Assembly (NCBI GenBank): GCA_031401235.1
Contig: JANNRJ010000036.1
Coordinates: 1-64,000, forward strand
Direction: 5' to 3'
Source of the DNA: UBA3006 sp031401235
GTDB taxonomy: Bacteria; Actinomycetota; Acidimicrobiia; Acidimicrobiales; Ilumatobacteraceae
Length of the DNA stretch: 64,000 nucleotides
Below are positions 25,994-34,411 of this stretch, one piece after another (positions within the stretch are counted from its first letter, which is position 1; every line of letters begins with the position of its first letter). A program made the position numbers and the translations under genes. The notes below the pieces were generated by a model. That model had not been told where the DNA came from. It saw only the letters and a list, made by a program, of their open reading frames with translations, and made no database searches.

Positions 25994-26479
25994 ATGGTGG
26001 AGCTGGAAGTCGAAGGCGTGAAGCTTGAGGTACCGGCCAACACACCGGTTTTAATGCTTCGAGAAGTAGGCGGTGAGCGACGTGGGCTACCGATTTATAT
26101 TGGCGGTCCGGAAGCCTCCGCGATTCACTTTGCGCTGGAAGGAATTGTCTCAGAGCGACCGCTTACTCATGATTTGCTTGTAAATGTAATCAATGAAATG
26201 GGCGGAGAACTCACCAAGATCGTGATCACTGAAGAGCGAGAGCATACGTTTTTTGCTGAACTGCATATCGACTCACCGACCGGTAAACGAGTTGTATCTT
26301 GTCGGCCGTCGGATGCCGTGGCCCTATCGGTTCGGGTTGGTGCGCCAATTTTTGCCACGACTGAATTAATGGATCAAGTGGGTGTTGAAATCGTTGTTCA
26401 GGCAGCCGATGAAGAAGAGATCCTGGATGATTTTCGTCAATTCATCGACAGCATTAACCCCGAAGATTTTCAGAGTTGA
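25994..26479 (+). CDS. Bifunctional nuclease (BFN, DUF151) domain protein
   Basis: 161 residues spanning the BFN domain: LPIYIGGPEASAIHFALEG, RPLTHDLLVNVINEMGGEL, and SCRPSDAVALSVRVGAPIFA. Plant members have DNase/RNase activity; the bacterial role is unsettled. The C-terminal tail is acidic (ADEEEILDDFRQF). It is third in the conserved FHA-FtsR-BFN-MerR order, with a 29-base gap to ftsR. Confidence 0.92.
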   Translation: MVELEVEGVKLEVPANTPVLMLREVGGERRGLPIYIGGPEASAIHFALEGIVSERPLTHDLLVNVINEMGGELTKIVITEEREHTFFAELHIDSPTGKRVVSCRPSDAVALSVRVGAPIFATTELMDQVGVEIVVQAADEEEILDDFRQFIDSINPEDFQS

Positions 26480-26548
26480 TAGCCCATATGAGGCATAGAT
26501 CAAGACCCGTTGACGGAAGCGATTTCCCGCCCATAACCTGAAAGAACT

Positions 26549-27010
26549 ATGCAGCAGAGTTTCAGTGGCACCAAAGCAGCGCAAATTGTCGGCATTTCGT
26601 ATCGTCAACTTGACTACTGGGCTCGCACTGATCTCATGCGACCATCGTTGTGTGATGCAACGGGGAGTGGATCACGACGCGTGTATCAGTACCGCGATCT
26701 TCTCGAGTTGCGAGTAATCAAGAATCTTCTCGATGCTGGAATTCGTCTCGAGTCAGTTCGTGCGGTGTTCAATTATTTACGGGCGCATGTCGAGACAGAT
26801 ATTGCAGCCGCCCACATCGTGATCAGTGGTCAAAGCGTGGTGCTGTGTCAAGGCGACCAACTCATTGACGTCATGCGTCATGGACAAGGAGTACTCAATG
26901 TGTTGCAACTGGCCGGAGTCAAACAAGAAATTGATGCCAGCATCATTGGACTTGCTGCCAACGAGGCGAAGCGAACTCCGCGAGTAGTAACGCGTTCGAT
27001 TGCACTCTGA
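26549..27010 (+). CDS. Second MerR-family regulator (Rv1830-type)
   Basis: 153 residues. The N-terminal MerR HTH is KAAQIVGISYRQLDYWARTD, with the wing at SRRVYQYRDLLELRVIKNLL and a helix LDAGIRLESVRAVFNYL. The C-terminal part (VLCQGDQLIDVMRHGQGVLNVL) is a small predicted regulatory domain found in the actinobacterial orthologues. It closes the FHA-FtsR-BFN-MerR block. It is convergent with the 27013 gene with 2 bases between stops. Confidence 0.87.
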   Translation: MQQSFSGTKAAQIVGISYRQLDYWARTDLMRPSLCDATGSGSRRVYQYRDLLELRVIKNLLDAGIRLESVRAVFNYLRAHVETDIAAAHIVISGQSVVLCQGDQLIDVMRHGQGVLNVLQLAGVKQEIDASIIGLAANEAKRTPRVVTRSIAL

Positions 27011-27012
27011 CT

Positions 27013-27390
27013 TCACTCTGGTTTATTGCCGCCTAATTGCGGGAGGAATGCAGAAAACGGACTGAGGCGCTTGCTTAAATCATTGAGTGCACTGGCAACG
27101 TCGCCAAGTTTTGCCGCGGCGCCCAGGGCGGTGGCCATTTGAGGCATCAATTTACGGAGCGGTTCTTCAACATCATCGAGAAGCCTGTTAACACGAGTGG
27201 CCACTTGATTGACATTGTCCATCGATTGGACGAACATCTCAAGTGAGGCGATCAAGGCGTCAATCGTGCGCTTGGCTTGATCTATCGCCTTGGCACCGTT
27301 GGTCAACGGATTAAGCGAACCGAGAAGCGCAAAGAGTTCATCTAGTGGTGCGACCGACGGTGGCGAGACAGTTGGTTCAGAATCGACCAT
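27013..27390 (-). CDS. Helical protein of unknown function
   Basis: 125 residues. A Pro/Ser-rich start is followed by an extended amphipathic helical region (AKRTIDALIASLEMFVQSM and VATRVNRLLDDVEEPLRKL), likely coiled-coil, with a C-terminal SALNDLSKRLSPFSAFLPQL. No family is recognised; phasin-like or lipid-droplet-associated helical proteins look similar in composition. The ATG at 27390 lies 54 bases from the divergent start at 27445. Confidence 0.6.
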   Translation of the reverse strand: MVDSEPTVSPPSVAPLDELFALLGSLNPLTNGAKAIDQAKRTIDALIASLEMFVQSMDNVNQVATRVNRLLDDVEEPLRKLMPQMATALGAAAKLGDVASALNDLSKRLSPFSAFLPQLGGNKPE

Positions 27391-27444
27391 GGCGCAACGC
27401 TACTTCGAATTCGTCTCTAGTCGAGGTGCGGCTATCTTTTTGTC

Positions 27445-28200
27445 ATGACGCAATTAGGAGCATTGGAAACAATTCGAGAAGTCTCACCGCAGATCAACGA
27501 CTTGGGCGGGCGATTTATGCTGCATCCCGACACACTAAAAATTGGAAGCGAAGCGGGATACCCGAATGGATTTGCATGGTACGTCGCAGGTCGTGGCGGA
27601 GTTCTCGGCGATGTCGATGCCGACGTGGTAGCCGCCGCCTTTGCTTATTTCAATCCACAAATAGTGCGAAAAATGTGGCAAGCGGGACTTGCAGTTGAGG
27701 GTGCGCGCGCAGCAGGTTCTCGATATGCCCAAGCTTGTGCCCAATGGGGTCGACAACGTTTACAAGACGTTGAAGGCTGCGATCGGCTTGCCGAACTTGC
27801 CGAACGACTTGTCGATTTCGTTGATGTCGCGGGACTGTCGTTATTTGCCGGATGGCGAAGCGAACCGTTGCCGATGGATAGTCCAGGTCGGGCATATCAA
27901 CTTTTGCATGTGATGCGTGAGTGGCGGGGAAGTGTCCACATTGTTGCTGTGCTCGGTGGAGGGATAACTCCATTACAAGCATTGCTTGCTTCAGATGATG
28001 GGGCGGCGCATGCAAAAGTATTTGGATGGGGTGATGATCTAACCGACGCCACCCATCTCAAGGAAATCAAAATTGGAATTGAATTGCTCACTGACAAATT
28101 GATGCTGAGTGCATATGAAAATGCGCTCAATGCTGCTGAACGTGAGGAGTTCGTTGAGTTAGTGAATAGATTCTCCGACGCATTACGGTTGGCGTCGTGA
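27445..28200 (+). CDS. SCO6745/HTH_67-type protein
   Basis: 251 residues resembling the actinobacterial SCO6745 family, thought to contain a winged-helix-like fold. Suggestive segments are GYPNGFAWYVAGRGGVLGDV and AAAFAYFNPQIVRKMWQAG, matching the family's GF..Y.A.R..PLG and FYNF.P..V patterns. A second half (AGRAYQLLHVMREWRGSVH and LLASDDGAAHAKVFGW) repeats the family's C-terminal architecture. No catalytic residues are evident. The stop overlaps gcvH by 4 bp, placing it in the glycine-cleavage operon. Confidence 0.7.
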   Translation: MTQLGALETIREVSPQINDLGGRFMLHPDTLKIGSEAGYPNGFAWYVAGRGGVLGDVDADVVAAAFAYFNPQIVRKMWQAGLAVEGARAAGSRYAQACAQWGRQRLQDVEGCDRLAELAERLVDFVDVAGLSLFAGWRSEPLPMDSPGRAYQLLHVMREWRGSVHIVAVLGGGITPLQALLASDDGAAHAKVFGWGDDLTDATHLKEIKIGIELLTDKLMLSAYENALNAAEREEFVELVNRFSDALRLAS

Positions 28201-28577
28201 ATATTCCCCCCGATCTCAAATACACCAAAGACCACGAGTGGGTTCGCCTGAGTGGTACCACCGCACGAATCGGCATAACCGACTACGCCCAGGACGCACT
28301 TGGCGATGTTGTGTTTGTGGCCGTACCTCATATCGGGGTAGCCGTATCCGTTGGCGACTCATTCAGCGAAGTGGAGAGCACTAAGAGCGTTTCCGAGATA
28401 TATGCGCCACTGGCTGGAAAGGTAATTGCGGTCAACACAGCTCTTGATGGAACTCCGGAGTTGATGAATAGTGATCCATATGGCGAGGGTTGGCTGTGTG
28501 ACCTTGAGATCAGCGATGTGTTAGCGGCTGACTCGCTCCTTGATGCCGCTCAGTATCGCGCACTTATTGGAGATTGA
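28197..28577 (+). CDS. gcvH: Glycine cleavage system H protein
   Basis: Lipoyl carrier that shuttles the aminomethyl group between GcvP and GcvT. The 126 residues show YTKDHEWVRL at the N-terminus, GITDYAQDALGDVVFV, and the lipoylation site ESTKSVSEIYAP with Lys63. The GTG start at 28197 overlaps the previous stop. gcvT begins one base after the gcvH stop. Confidence 0.96.
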   Translation: MNIPPDLKYTKDHEWVRLSGTTARIGITDYAQDALGDVVFVAVPHIGVAVSVGDSFSEVESTKSVSEIYAPLAGKVIAVNTALDGTPELMNSDPYGEGWLCDLEISDVLAADSLLDAAQYRALIGD

Positions 28578-28578
28578 C

Positions 28579-29631
28579 ATGCGTACGTCGCCGTTAGATG
28601 CGCGACATCGAAGCCTTGGAGCCAAGATGGTTCCATTTGGCGGCTGGGAGATGCCACTTTCCTATCAGCACGGCACCGTCAGTGAGCATCTGAAGTGTCG
28701 TAGTGATGCCGTTGTGTTCGATGTTTCGCACCTTGGCACTGTCCGGGTGAACGGCGCCAAAGCTAAGGAAGGCTTGCAGCGTGCCTTCACCAATGACTTG
28801 GAGAAAATAGTCCCCGGTCGAGCGCAATATACACATTTATTGGATACCGACGCTTCGGTTCTAGACGACATCATCGTGTGGTGGATCGACCAAGAAACCT
28901 TTGATGTAATGCCTAATGCTTCCAATACTTCACGAGTCATTGACGCCATTTCCGGTCACGACACGACCGAGTCACGAGCAGTGCTGGCAGTTCAAGGGCC
29001 CCAAGCACGCCAGCGGGTGCAAACGTTTAGCGTTGATGCTGCGACGGTCCCTCGTTTTGCCGTACGCCGAGTGAACATATTTGGAACTGAATGTGTGGTG
29101 GCGGGTACTGGCTATACCGGAGAAGACGGAATTGAGATCGCCGCACCGATTTCAATTGCCGAAAAGATTTTCGATTCACTGCTGATTGCGGGTGTGACAC
29201 CGGCCGGGCTCGGCGCCCGTGACACACTTCGGCTGGAAGCCGGGCTCCCGCTGCACGGCCACGAGCTAGGGCCAGGGATTACCCCACTGCATGCCGGACT
29301 CGGCTGGGTCGTGGCATGGAACAAGGGAGATTTTCGCGGTAGGACGGCATTGGCGGCGATTAGAGATGCCGGTCTCACTCGAAAGTTGGTTGGAATTTCA
29401 ACTCCAGGTCGAAGACCGCCTCGTGAAGGCTGCGTCGTTTCCCATCTTGGTAACCCCATTGGAACCACGACAAGCGGTAACTTTTCACCAACCCTCAATC
29501 ACGGGATCGCCTTTGCCTTCGTTGATATCAAACATGTCGAACCAGGAACCGAAGTAACAATCGATGTGCGGGGGAGTGATCTCGCAGGAGCAGTGGTGAC
29601 CACGCCGTTTGTCAAGAAGCGAAGTGGCTAA
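28579..29631 (+). CDS. gcvT: Aminomethyltransferase (glycine cleavage T protein)
   Basis: Transfers the methylene group from H-bound aminomethyl to tetrahydrofolate and releases ammonia. The 350 residues include MVPFGGWEMPLSY, HLGTVRVNG, GYTGEDGIEI, GLGARDTLRLEAGLPLHGHEL and the C-terminal GNPIGTTTSGNFSPTL. The frame runs upstream into gcvH; the ATG at 28579 is one base after the gcvH stop and gives the family N-terminus MRTSPLDARH. Its last 20 bases overlap the 3' end of gcvP on the other strand. Confidence 0.95.
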   Translation: MRTSPLDARHRSLGAKMVPFGGWEMPLSYQHGTVSEHLKCRSDAVVFDVSHLGTVRVNGAKAKEGLQRAFTNDLEKIVPGRAQYTHLLDTDASVLDDIIVWWIDQETFDVMPNASNTSRVIDAISGHDTTESRAVLAVQGPQARQRVQTFSVDAATVPRFAVRRVNIFGTECVVAGTGYTGEDGIEIAAPISIAEKIFDSLLIAGVTPAGLGARDTLRLEAGLPLHGHELGPGITPLHAGLGWVVAWNKGDFRGRTALAAIRDAGLTRKLVGISTPGRRPPREGCVVSHLGNPIGTTTSGNFSPTLNHGIAFAFVDIKHVEPGTEVTIDVRGSDLAGAVVTTPFVKKRSG

Positions 29632-32506
29632 GCGGTTCGCACGAGCACATCAGATTTCGATCGCCATAGGCGGCATCAATCCGTGAAACTGGCGGGTAAT
29701 ACATTCTGCTTCGCAATGACTCGAGGGGATAGATCGCTTGCTGACGTGAATACGTTCGATCCCATTCACCGACGACATCTTCAATGGTGTGCGGTGCGTG
29801 ACGCAACGGACTCTCATCGACTGTCAACTCGCCGCTGGTGATCATGCTTGCTTCGTGAGCAATTGCGATCATCGCGTCACAAAAGCGATCGATCTCGCGC
29901 AATGACTCGCTCTCGGTTGGTTCCACCATCAATGTCCCCGTCACTGGAAAACTCACCGTTGGAGCATGAAAACCGAAGTCGATCAGTCGTTTGGCAATGT
30001 CGTCCACAGTGACGCCAGACAACTTCGTGATCGGTCGCACATCCAAAATGCATTCATGGGCAACAAATCCACCGCGGCCGGAATACAAAGTTGGATAATG
30101 CGGCGCCAGCTTTTTGGAAATGTAGTTGGCACTGACAATGGCTTGTACGGTGGCAGCACGCAGGCCGATGTCGCCCATCAGCGATATATACGCCCACGAG
30201 ATAGGCAGGATCCCCGCCGAACCGTAAGGCGCGCCAGCAACTGGACCGACCGGATGTGTAGTGCTGGCTGAACCGTGAAGGACATCGATGAGCGGATGGG
30301 TGGGGAGGAATGGTGCTAAATGCTTCTTGACACCAATTGGGCCTACACCCGGGCCCCCACCACCATGGGGAATGCAAAACGTCTTGTGCAAGTTGAGATG
30401 ACTGACGTCGGCACCAAAATTTCCCGGTTGAGCAATACCAACCAAGGCATTGAGGTTTGCCCCATCGATGTAGACCTGACCGCCATGGCCATGAACAAGG
30501 TCGCACATTGCCACCACATCTTGCTCAAACACGCCATGTGTGGAGGGGTAAGTGATCATCAGGGCAGCCAACGCTTCACCGGCGCTATCACATTTGAGTT
30601 TCAAATCATCCAAATCGACATTGCCATGCGCATCGCAGTTGACAACAACTACACGCATACCTGCCATCACCGCACTTGCAGCATTTGTCCCGTGGGCACT
30701 GGACGGGATCAGGCACACCCGGCGTTGCGGTTCTCCTCGGCTTGAGTGGTAGGCGCCGATAGCCAGCAGTCCGGCAAATTCGCCTTGACTTCCGGCGTTC
30801 GGTTGGAGGCTGACGGCGTCGTAACCGGTGATCTCCACCAACATGGCTTCCAACTCTGCAATGAGTTGCACGTAACCACGAGCGTCTTCGAGCGGTGCAA
30901 ATGGATGGATGTTGGCAAATTCGGGCCAAGTAATTGGAATCATTTCCACTGCGGCGTTGAGTTTCATCGTGCACGATCCAAGTGGAATCATTGTTCGATC
31001 CAGGGAGAGATCTTTGTCGGCAAGGCGTCGCAAGTAGCGCAACATTTCGTGCTCGCTGTGGTATCGCTCAAAGACGATTTGGGTCATGAACTCATCGGTA
31101 CGCAGATCTGCGGTGGGGATGCCCAGCGTGAGCGAACTTGCGCATAGGGCAGCCACACTCCGTGCAGTGCAATCCACATCGAATGAGCGCAGCAATGCGA
31201 CCACAGTGTCGGGACTTGATGTTTCATCCAAACTGAATCCAACTGTGTTGCTATCAATATGTCTCAACAAAATATTGTGCGATAGGGAAGCATGATGCAC
31301 CGCCTCGGCGTTCTTCACTCGAACTCGTACGGTGTCGAACCAAGATTCATTGAGAACTTCAAAATTTGCCGAGCGCAGGGCGGCCACAGCTGCGCTAGTT
31401 AATTGTTCAATGCGCTTGGCTATACGGACGAGACCATCGCGACCGTGCCAGGCGGCATAGAAGCCGGCGATATTGGCCAGCAATGCCTGCGCGGTGCAAA
31501 TGTTTGAAGTCGCCTTGTCACGACGAATATGTTGCTCGCGGGTTTGCAATGCCAAACGCAAGGCCCTTCGCCCCTCGGTGTCGATGCTGACACCCACAAG
31601 TCGTCCCGGCAGTGCCCGCGCGTGAGCTTCGCTAGTAACGAGGAAACCGGCGTGAGGCCCGCCATATCCCATTGGCACGCCGAAGCGCTGCGCCGAACCC
31701 ACGGCTATATCGCAACCGAGGGTTCCTGGTGGAGTGATCAGCACGCTGGCCAAGAGATCGGTGACACATACGACTAGTGCCCCTCGTGTATGGGCTGCCT
31801 CGGCGATAGCCCGTATCGATGCATCACCGACGATTTCTCCCGATGTCGCGGGTCGAGAAACCAAAACACCAAAGCAATCAGTGGATGTCAATTGGTCAAT
31901 TGGAAACAGCGCAATCTGAATTCCAATTACGTTTGCTCGAGTCTGCAAAACGGCAATTGTTTGCGGATGGGTGTCGTCGTGCACGGCAAATATATTGCTT
32001 TCATTGGTCGAAACACGATGAGCCATACCCATCGCTTCAGCCGCCGCGGTTGATTCATCCAAAAGAGAAGCGTTGGAAATTTCCAATCCCGTGAGTTCGG
32101 ATATCAACGTCTGAAAGTTAAGTAGCGCCTCCAGGCGACCTTGGCTAATTTCGGGTTGATACGGCGTATATGACGTGTACCAGGCAGGATTCTCCAACAC
32201 ATTGCGAAGTATGACCGGCGGAGTATTTGTCGGGTAGTAGCCAAGCCCAATAAGTGAAGTTCGGACGGTATTGGTATTTGCTATTTCGCGTAATTTGGCT
32301 AGAACCTCAGATTCACTTCGAGGTGATTTCAAACCTAGAGGCTCCGTCATCAGAATGCTGGCGGGCACCGCTTGATCAATCAAATCATCAGCACTAGACA
32401 CACCGATAGTGGCCAGCATTTGCACGCGGTCGCTGGCATCGGGTCCAATGTGTCGGGAAGCAAACGCATCAAGCGGGTGGGTGGAAACGTAGTCAGACGG
32501 AATCAT
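29612..32506 (-). CDS. gcvP: Glycine dehydrogenase (decarboxylating), single-chain P protein
   Basis: PLP enzyme that decarboxylates glycine and loads the H protein. At 964 residues it is the fused, homodimer-type form. The N-terminal half carries FASRHIGPDASD and GLGYYPTNTPPVILRNVLENP. The C-terminal half has the PLP lysine in NLHKTFCIPHGGGGPGVGP. The start is the ATG at 32506, with GAGGC in the leader about 7 bases upstream. A tandem glycine riboswitch lies between promoter and start, so glycine level controls the gene. It converges on gcvH-gcvT, from which it is transcribed separately. Confidence 0.96.
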   Translation of the reverse strand: MIPSDYVSTHPLDAFASRHIGPDASDRVQMLATIGVSSADDLIDQAVPASILMTEPLGLKSPRSESEVLAKLREIANTNTVRTSLIGLGYYPTNTPPVILRNVLENPAWYTSYTPYQPEISQGRLEALLNFQTLISELTGLEISNASLLDESTAAAEAMGMAHRVSTNESNIFAVHDDTHPQTIAVLQTRANVIGIQIALFPIDQLTSTDCFGVLVSRPATSGEIVGDASIRAIAEAAHTRGALVVCVTDLLASVLITPPGTLGCDIAVGSAQRFGVPMGYGGPHAGFLVTSEAHARALPGRLVGVSIDTEGRRALRLALQTREQHIRRDKATSNICTAQALLANIAGFYAAWHGRDGLVRIAKRIEQLTSAAVAALRSANFEVLNESWFDTVRVRVKNAEAVHHASLSHNILLRHIDSNTVGFSLDETSSPDTVVALLRSFDVDCTARSVAALCASSLTLGIPTADLRTDEFMTQIVFERYHSEHEMLRYLRRLADKDLSLDRTMIPLGSCTMKLNAAVEMIPITWPEFANIHPFAPLEDARGYVQLIAELEAMLVEITGYDAVSLQPNAGSQGEFAGLLAIGAYHSSRGEPQRRVCLIPSSAHGTNAASAVMAGMRVVVVNCDAHGNVDLDDLKLKCDSAGEALAALMITYPSTHGVFEQDVVAMCDLVHGHGGQVYIDGANLNALVGIAQPGNFGADVSHLNLHKTFCIPHGGGGPGVGPIGVKKHLAPFLPTHPLIDVLHGSASTTHPVGPVAGAPYGSAGILPISWAYISLMGDIGLRAATVQAIVSANYISKKLAPHYPTLYSGRGGFVAHECILDVRPITKLSGVTVDDIAKRLIDFGFHAPTVSFPVTGTLMVEPTESESLREIDRFCDAMIAIAHEASMITSGELTVDESPLRHAPHTIEDVVGEWDRTYSRQQAIYPLESLRSRMYYPPVSRIDAAYGDRNLMCSCEPLSHFAS

Positions 32507-32554
32507 TGCAATGCCTCATATTTGGTGAGTTGGGATAACGCACGACGCCACCTG

Positions 32555-32760
32555 GTGCCATACGCCCCCGCTGTTTGCTCACCTGAGAGCTTCCCGAGTT
32601 ACCAACAACTCAGTTTCCCCGTCGGTGGGGTAGTGGTGTTAAAGCCACGACCCACTTTCCAGCGTCGCCTGTTCACACGGTCCGGGTACCTGAGAGGTTC
32701 CTGGGCGGTTGCTCCTTCGGTGTATCAACACACTGGTTGTGCGCCAATACTCTCCCGCGT
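32555..32760 (-). promoter_or_regulatory. Tandem glycine riboswitch upstream of gcvP
   Basis: Read on the minus strand, two glycine aptamers follow each other. Aptamer 1 begins with CGCGGGAGAG (about 32758), then has the core CACCGAAGGAGCAA (32709-32722) and CCTCTCAGGT (32688-32697), followed by GGACCGTG. Aptamer 2 has CACCGACGGGG (32617-32627), GCTCTCAGGT (32581-32590) and ACAGCGGGGGCG (32563-32574), pairing back to the CCCC before its core. These elements match the known glycine aptamer consensus. The leader ends about 50 bases before the gcvP ATG. No U-rich terminator is seen, so the switch may act on translation, but the expression platform is not resolved. Confidence 0.92.
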
Positions 32761-32789
32761 GAATGAAACGGCAATGTCAGTGTAGTTCG
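32751..32789. repeat. Imperfect direct repeat, copy 1
   Basis: This 39-base stretch matches 33395-33432 at about 30 of 39 positions with one gap, counted by eye; the last shared block CAGTGTAGTTC is identical. Copy 1 covers the 5' edge of the riboswitch and the likely gcvP promoter. The two copies bracket the secreted-protein gene at 32799-33335. Confidence 0.65.
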
Positions 32790-32798
32790 TAATTGGAA

Positions 32799-33335
32799 CT
32801 AGTAACCCAAGCAGTGGGCGATCGAATCTTTGATGCGATCGGTCAACATTCGATTGGCATTTTGACTGTCGACTCCCAATGCCGAGTTCGTTGCACGGAT
32901 TGAAAGAGAGGCAGCTTCGCGATTTAGAGCCATCCAACTAATAAATTTCGTCTCAATTATCTGACCGTCGGAATCGTAGATTGCTCCTGAATGGGGCTTG
33001 ACGTCTTTAGCAACCGCCCAATAGGCGAGCGGGCCGTCTGGCGTTTTAGTGGCATAAATCCAACCTGTGGTCAATCCGAATCCGCCCTTGGCCCACACAC
33101 CACTTTTGTCGACCATTCGTGGATAATCGGCGGTCAAGGTCAATAGTTCAGGAGGAACTGAATACCATTCGCCTTGGCGCTCTGGCCACGACGCACATGT
33201 GGAGTCACTTCCACCAAAATTCAAGGCGCTTTGGGTCGGAGGGGCGAAGAAAATGAGGGCTAGCAAGCCCACGACAAACGCACTTTTGCGCCAACTCGCG
33301 ACTGTTGACTGACGTTCCTGGAGATCAATTGACAT
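32799..33335 (-). CDS. Predicted secreted protein of unknown function
   Basis: 178 residues. A membrane/signal segment about residues 18-37 (SAFVVGLLALIFFAPPTQSA) ends in an A-x-A-like cleavage context and is followed by an exported domain rich in Trp, Gly and Tyr, with two cysteines (one near the mature N-terminus, one near the C-terminus in AHCLGY) that could form a disulfide. No family recognised. The ATG at 33335 has AAGGA about 9 bases upstream; a GTG at 33344 is an alternative. It lies between two imperfect direct repeats, in a region that looks inserted between gcvP and a decayed decarboxylase. Confidence 0.6.
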   Translation of the reverse strand: MSIDLQERQSTVASWRKSAFVVGLLALIFFAPPTQSALNFGGSDSTCASWPERQGEWYSVPPELLTLTADYPRMVDKSGVWAKGGFGLTTGWIYATKTPDGPLAYWAVAKDVKPHSGAIYDSDGQIIETKFISWMALNREAASLSIRATNSALGVDSQNANRMLTDRIKDSIAHCLGY

Positions 33336-33394
33336 ATCAACCACCGTCCTTAATCCAAGTCGTGGGAGACAGGAACTGGATGTGCTTCAATTTG

Positions 33395-33432
33395 TCTCCA
33401 CGTGAACGAAATGACAAACCCAGTGTAGTTCA
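33395..33432. repeat. Imperfect direct repeat, copy 2
   Basis: Second copy of the element at 32751-32789 in the same orientation. It lies about 60 bases upstream of the secreted-protein start on the minus strand, so it could serve as that gene's promoter or leader, as copy 1 does for gcvP. A nearby interrupted hairpin pairs GTGG-AGACA with TGTCTCCCAC across 33360-33403. Confidence 0.6.
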
Positions 33433-33441
33433 CCTTCTGGC

Positions 33442-33528
33442 TTAGACAGCGCCGTAGGGGACCGTTGCACCTTGAGCACTAGTGGCCAAGACATGGTCAA
33501 CTGCATTGGAGAGTTCTCGGGCAAGGAT
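33442..33528 (-). pseudogene. C-terminal remnant of a PLP-decarboxylase paralogue, part 1
   Basis: Read on the minus strand, this stretch encodes LARELSNAVDHVLATSAQG followed by ATVPYGAV and a stop. It lines up with the last residues of the intact decarboxylase at 36503 (TMELTNAIDYVVATNVRGG, then EVAYGTV and stop), with about half the positions identical and the stop at the same place. An in-frame stop lies just upstream and no start or catalytic part remains, so it is a fragment. It continues in register with part 2 at 34412-34450; the OGG-fold gene lies between them. Confidence 0.8.
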
Positions 33529-33604
33529 CCGCTGCGCTCAATAGACAATTCTCGCCGTTGCGCTCCAGTTTTCGTGAAGAGCACTAAAATTAAGTATTCC
33601 GATA

Positions 33605-34387
33605 ATGTTCTTTGATGTGGATTTAATTGAACTGAGTTGCGAAGGCAAAACTCGGATCAATAAGTTGATTATGGCCTACAAGAAAAGCGAACGAGACTAT
33701 CTGGAACATTCTGAACGCTGGTCAGCAGACAAATGGAAACGCTCTTTTAAAGGATCGGGTCTTGAGGATTTTCTGCCTGCGTCAATCAGTGATCTAAGTT
33801 CAGTATCGCGACGTGACGTGCAAAACATATTTGAGTCCATCAGATCACCCAATCAGGCGTCGAATCGGCAAGTTCTCCAAGCATTTATCGCCGCGATGAT
33901 CTGGGGTTATGGCACGACAGGTTATGGACCGTATCGCACTCAAAGAATTCTTTCTAGTTCACGTGACGAACGCGTAAAGATTCTGCGGGATGTGTGGGAC
34001 CATGCACGGTCGGGTTACTCGGATGCATACAAATGCCTGAAGAGCAAGATTCATGGACTCGGTCCGGCATTCGGCACCAAGTTCATATACTTCGCATCCG
34101 ACCCCGACAAGCGATTGCCCATTCTGGATTTGCGAGTGTCGGAATGGTTAATTCAGTATGTGACGGACGAAAAACAGAAAAAGAAACTAAGCGTCTACCC
34201 ATGGAGTCCGTCCGTTTATGAGTCATACCACAAATTTTGTCAGGAAGTAGCTACGGATTTGGAATTGAAGGATTGTGGTGTCGTCGAATATGTGATGTTC
34301 ACCGACATCAAAGCACAACGACATTTTTCTCTGGGCAGTTCATTACCCGAGTGGGTACATGAGTTTTATGGTAATCACTCACCTTAA
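33605..34387 (+). CDS. OGG-fold (8-oxoguanine DNA glycosylase-like) protein
   Basis: 260 residues. The central region resembles a helix-hairpin-helix glycosylase core: KSKIHGLGPAFGTKFIYFA (residues 146-164, hairpin GLGPAFGT with Lys159) followed by LPILDLRVSEWL with Asp175, the spacing of the Lys/Asp pair expected in OGG-type enzymes. An N-terminal helical part holds AAMIWGYGTTGYGPYRT. Family members are annotated as OGG-fold proteins of unknown substrate and are often found in accessory regions. It lies inside a decayed decarboxylase 3' end, so it is probably a recent arrival. Catalytic activity is unproven. Confidence 0.72.
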   Translation: MFFDVDLIELSCEGKTRINKLIMAYKKSERDYLEHSERWSADKWKRSFKGSGLEDFLPASISDLSSVSRRDVQNIFESIRSPNQASNRQVLQAFIAAMIWGYGTTGYGPYRTQRILSSSRDERVKILRDVWDHARSGYSDAYKCLKSKIHGLGPAFGTKFIYFASDPDKRLPILDLRVSEWLIQYVTDEKQKKKLSVYPWSPSVYESYHKFCQEVATDLELKDCGVVEYVMFTDIKAQRHFSLGSSLPEWVHEFYGNHSP

Positions 34388-34411
34388 AATCCGCGTGTGT
34401 AAAAATCCGTT

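Noticed and set aside
33387..33584. 65-codon minus-strand frame over the decarboxylase remnant
   Set aside because: It is in another frame than the decarboxylase homology and resembles nothing; the homologous frame is interrupted by a stop.
33529..34411. Transposon or integrase origin of the island insertion
   Set aside because: No transposase, integrase or terminal inverted repeat is visible; only a common ATCCG at both junctions, which is too short to mean anything.
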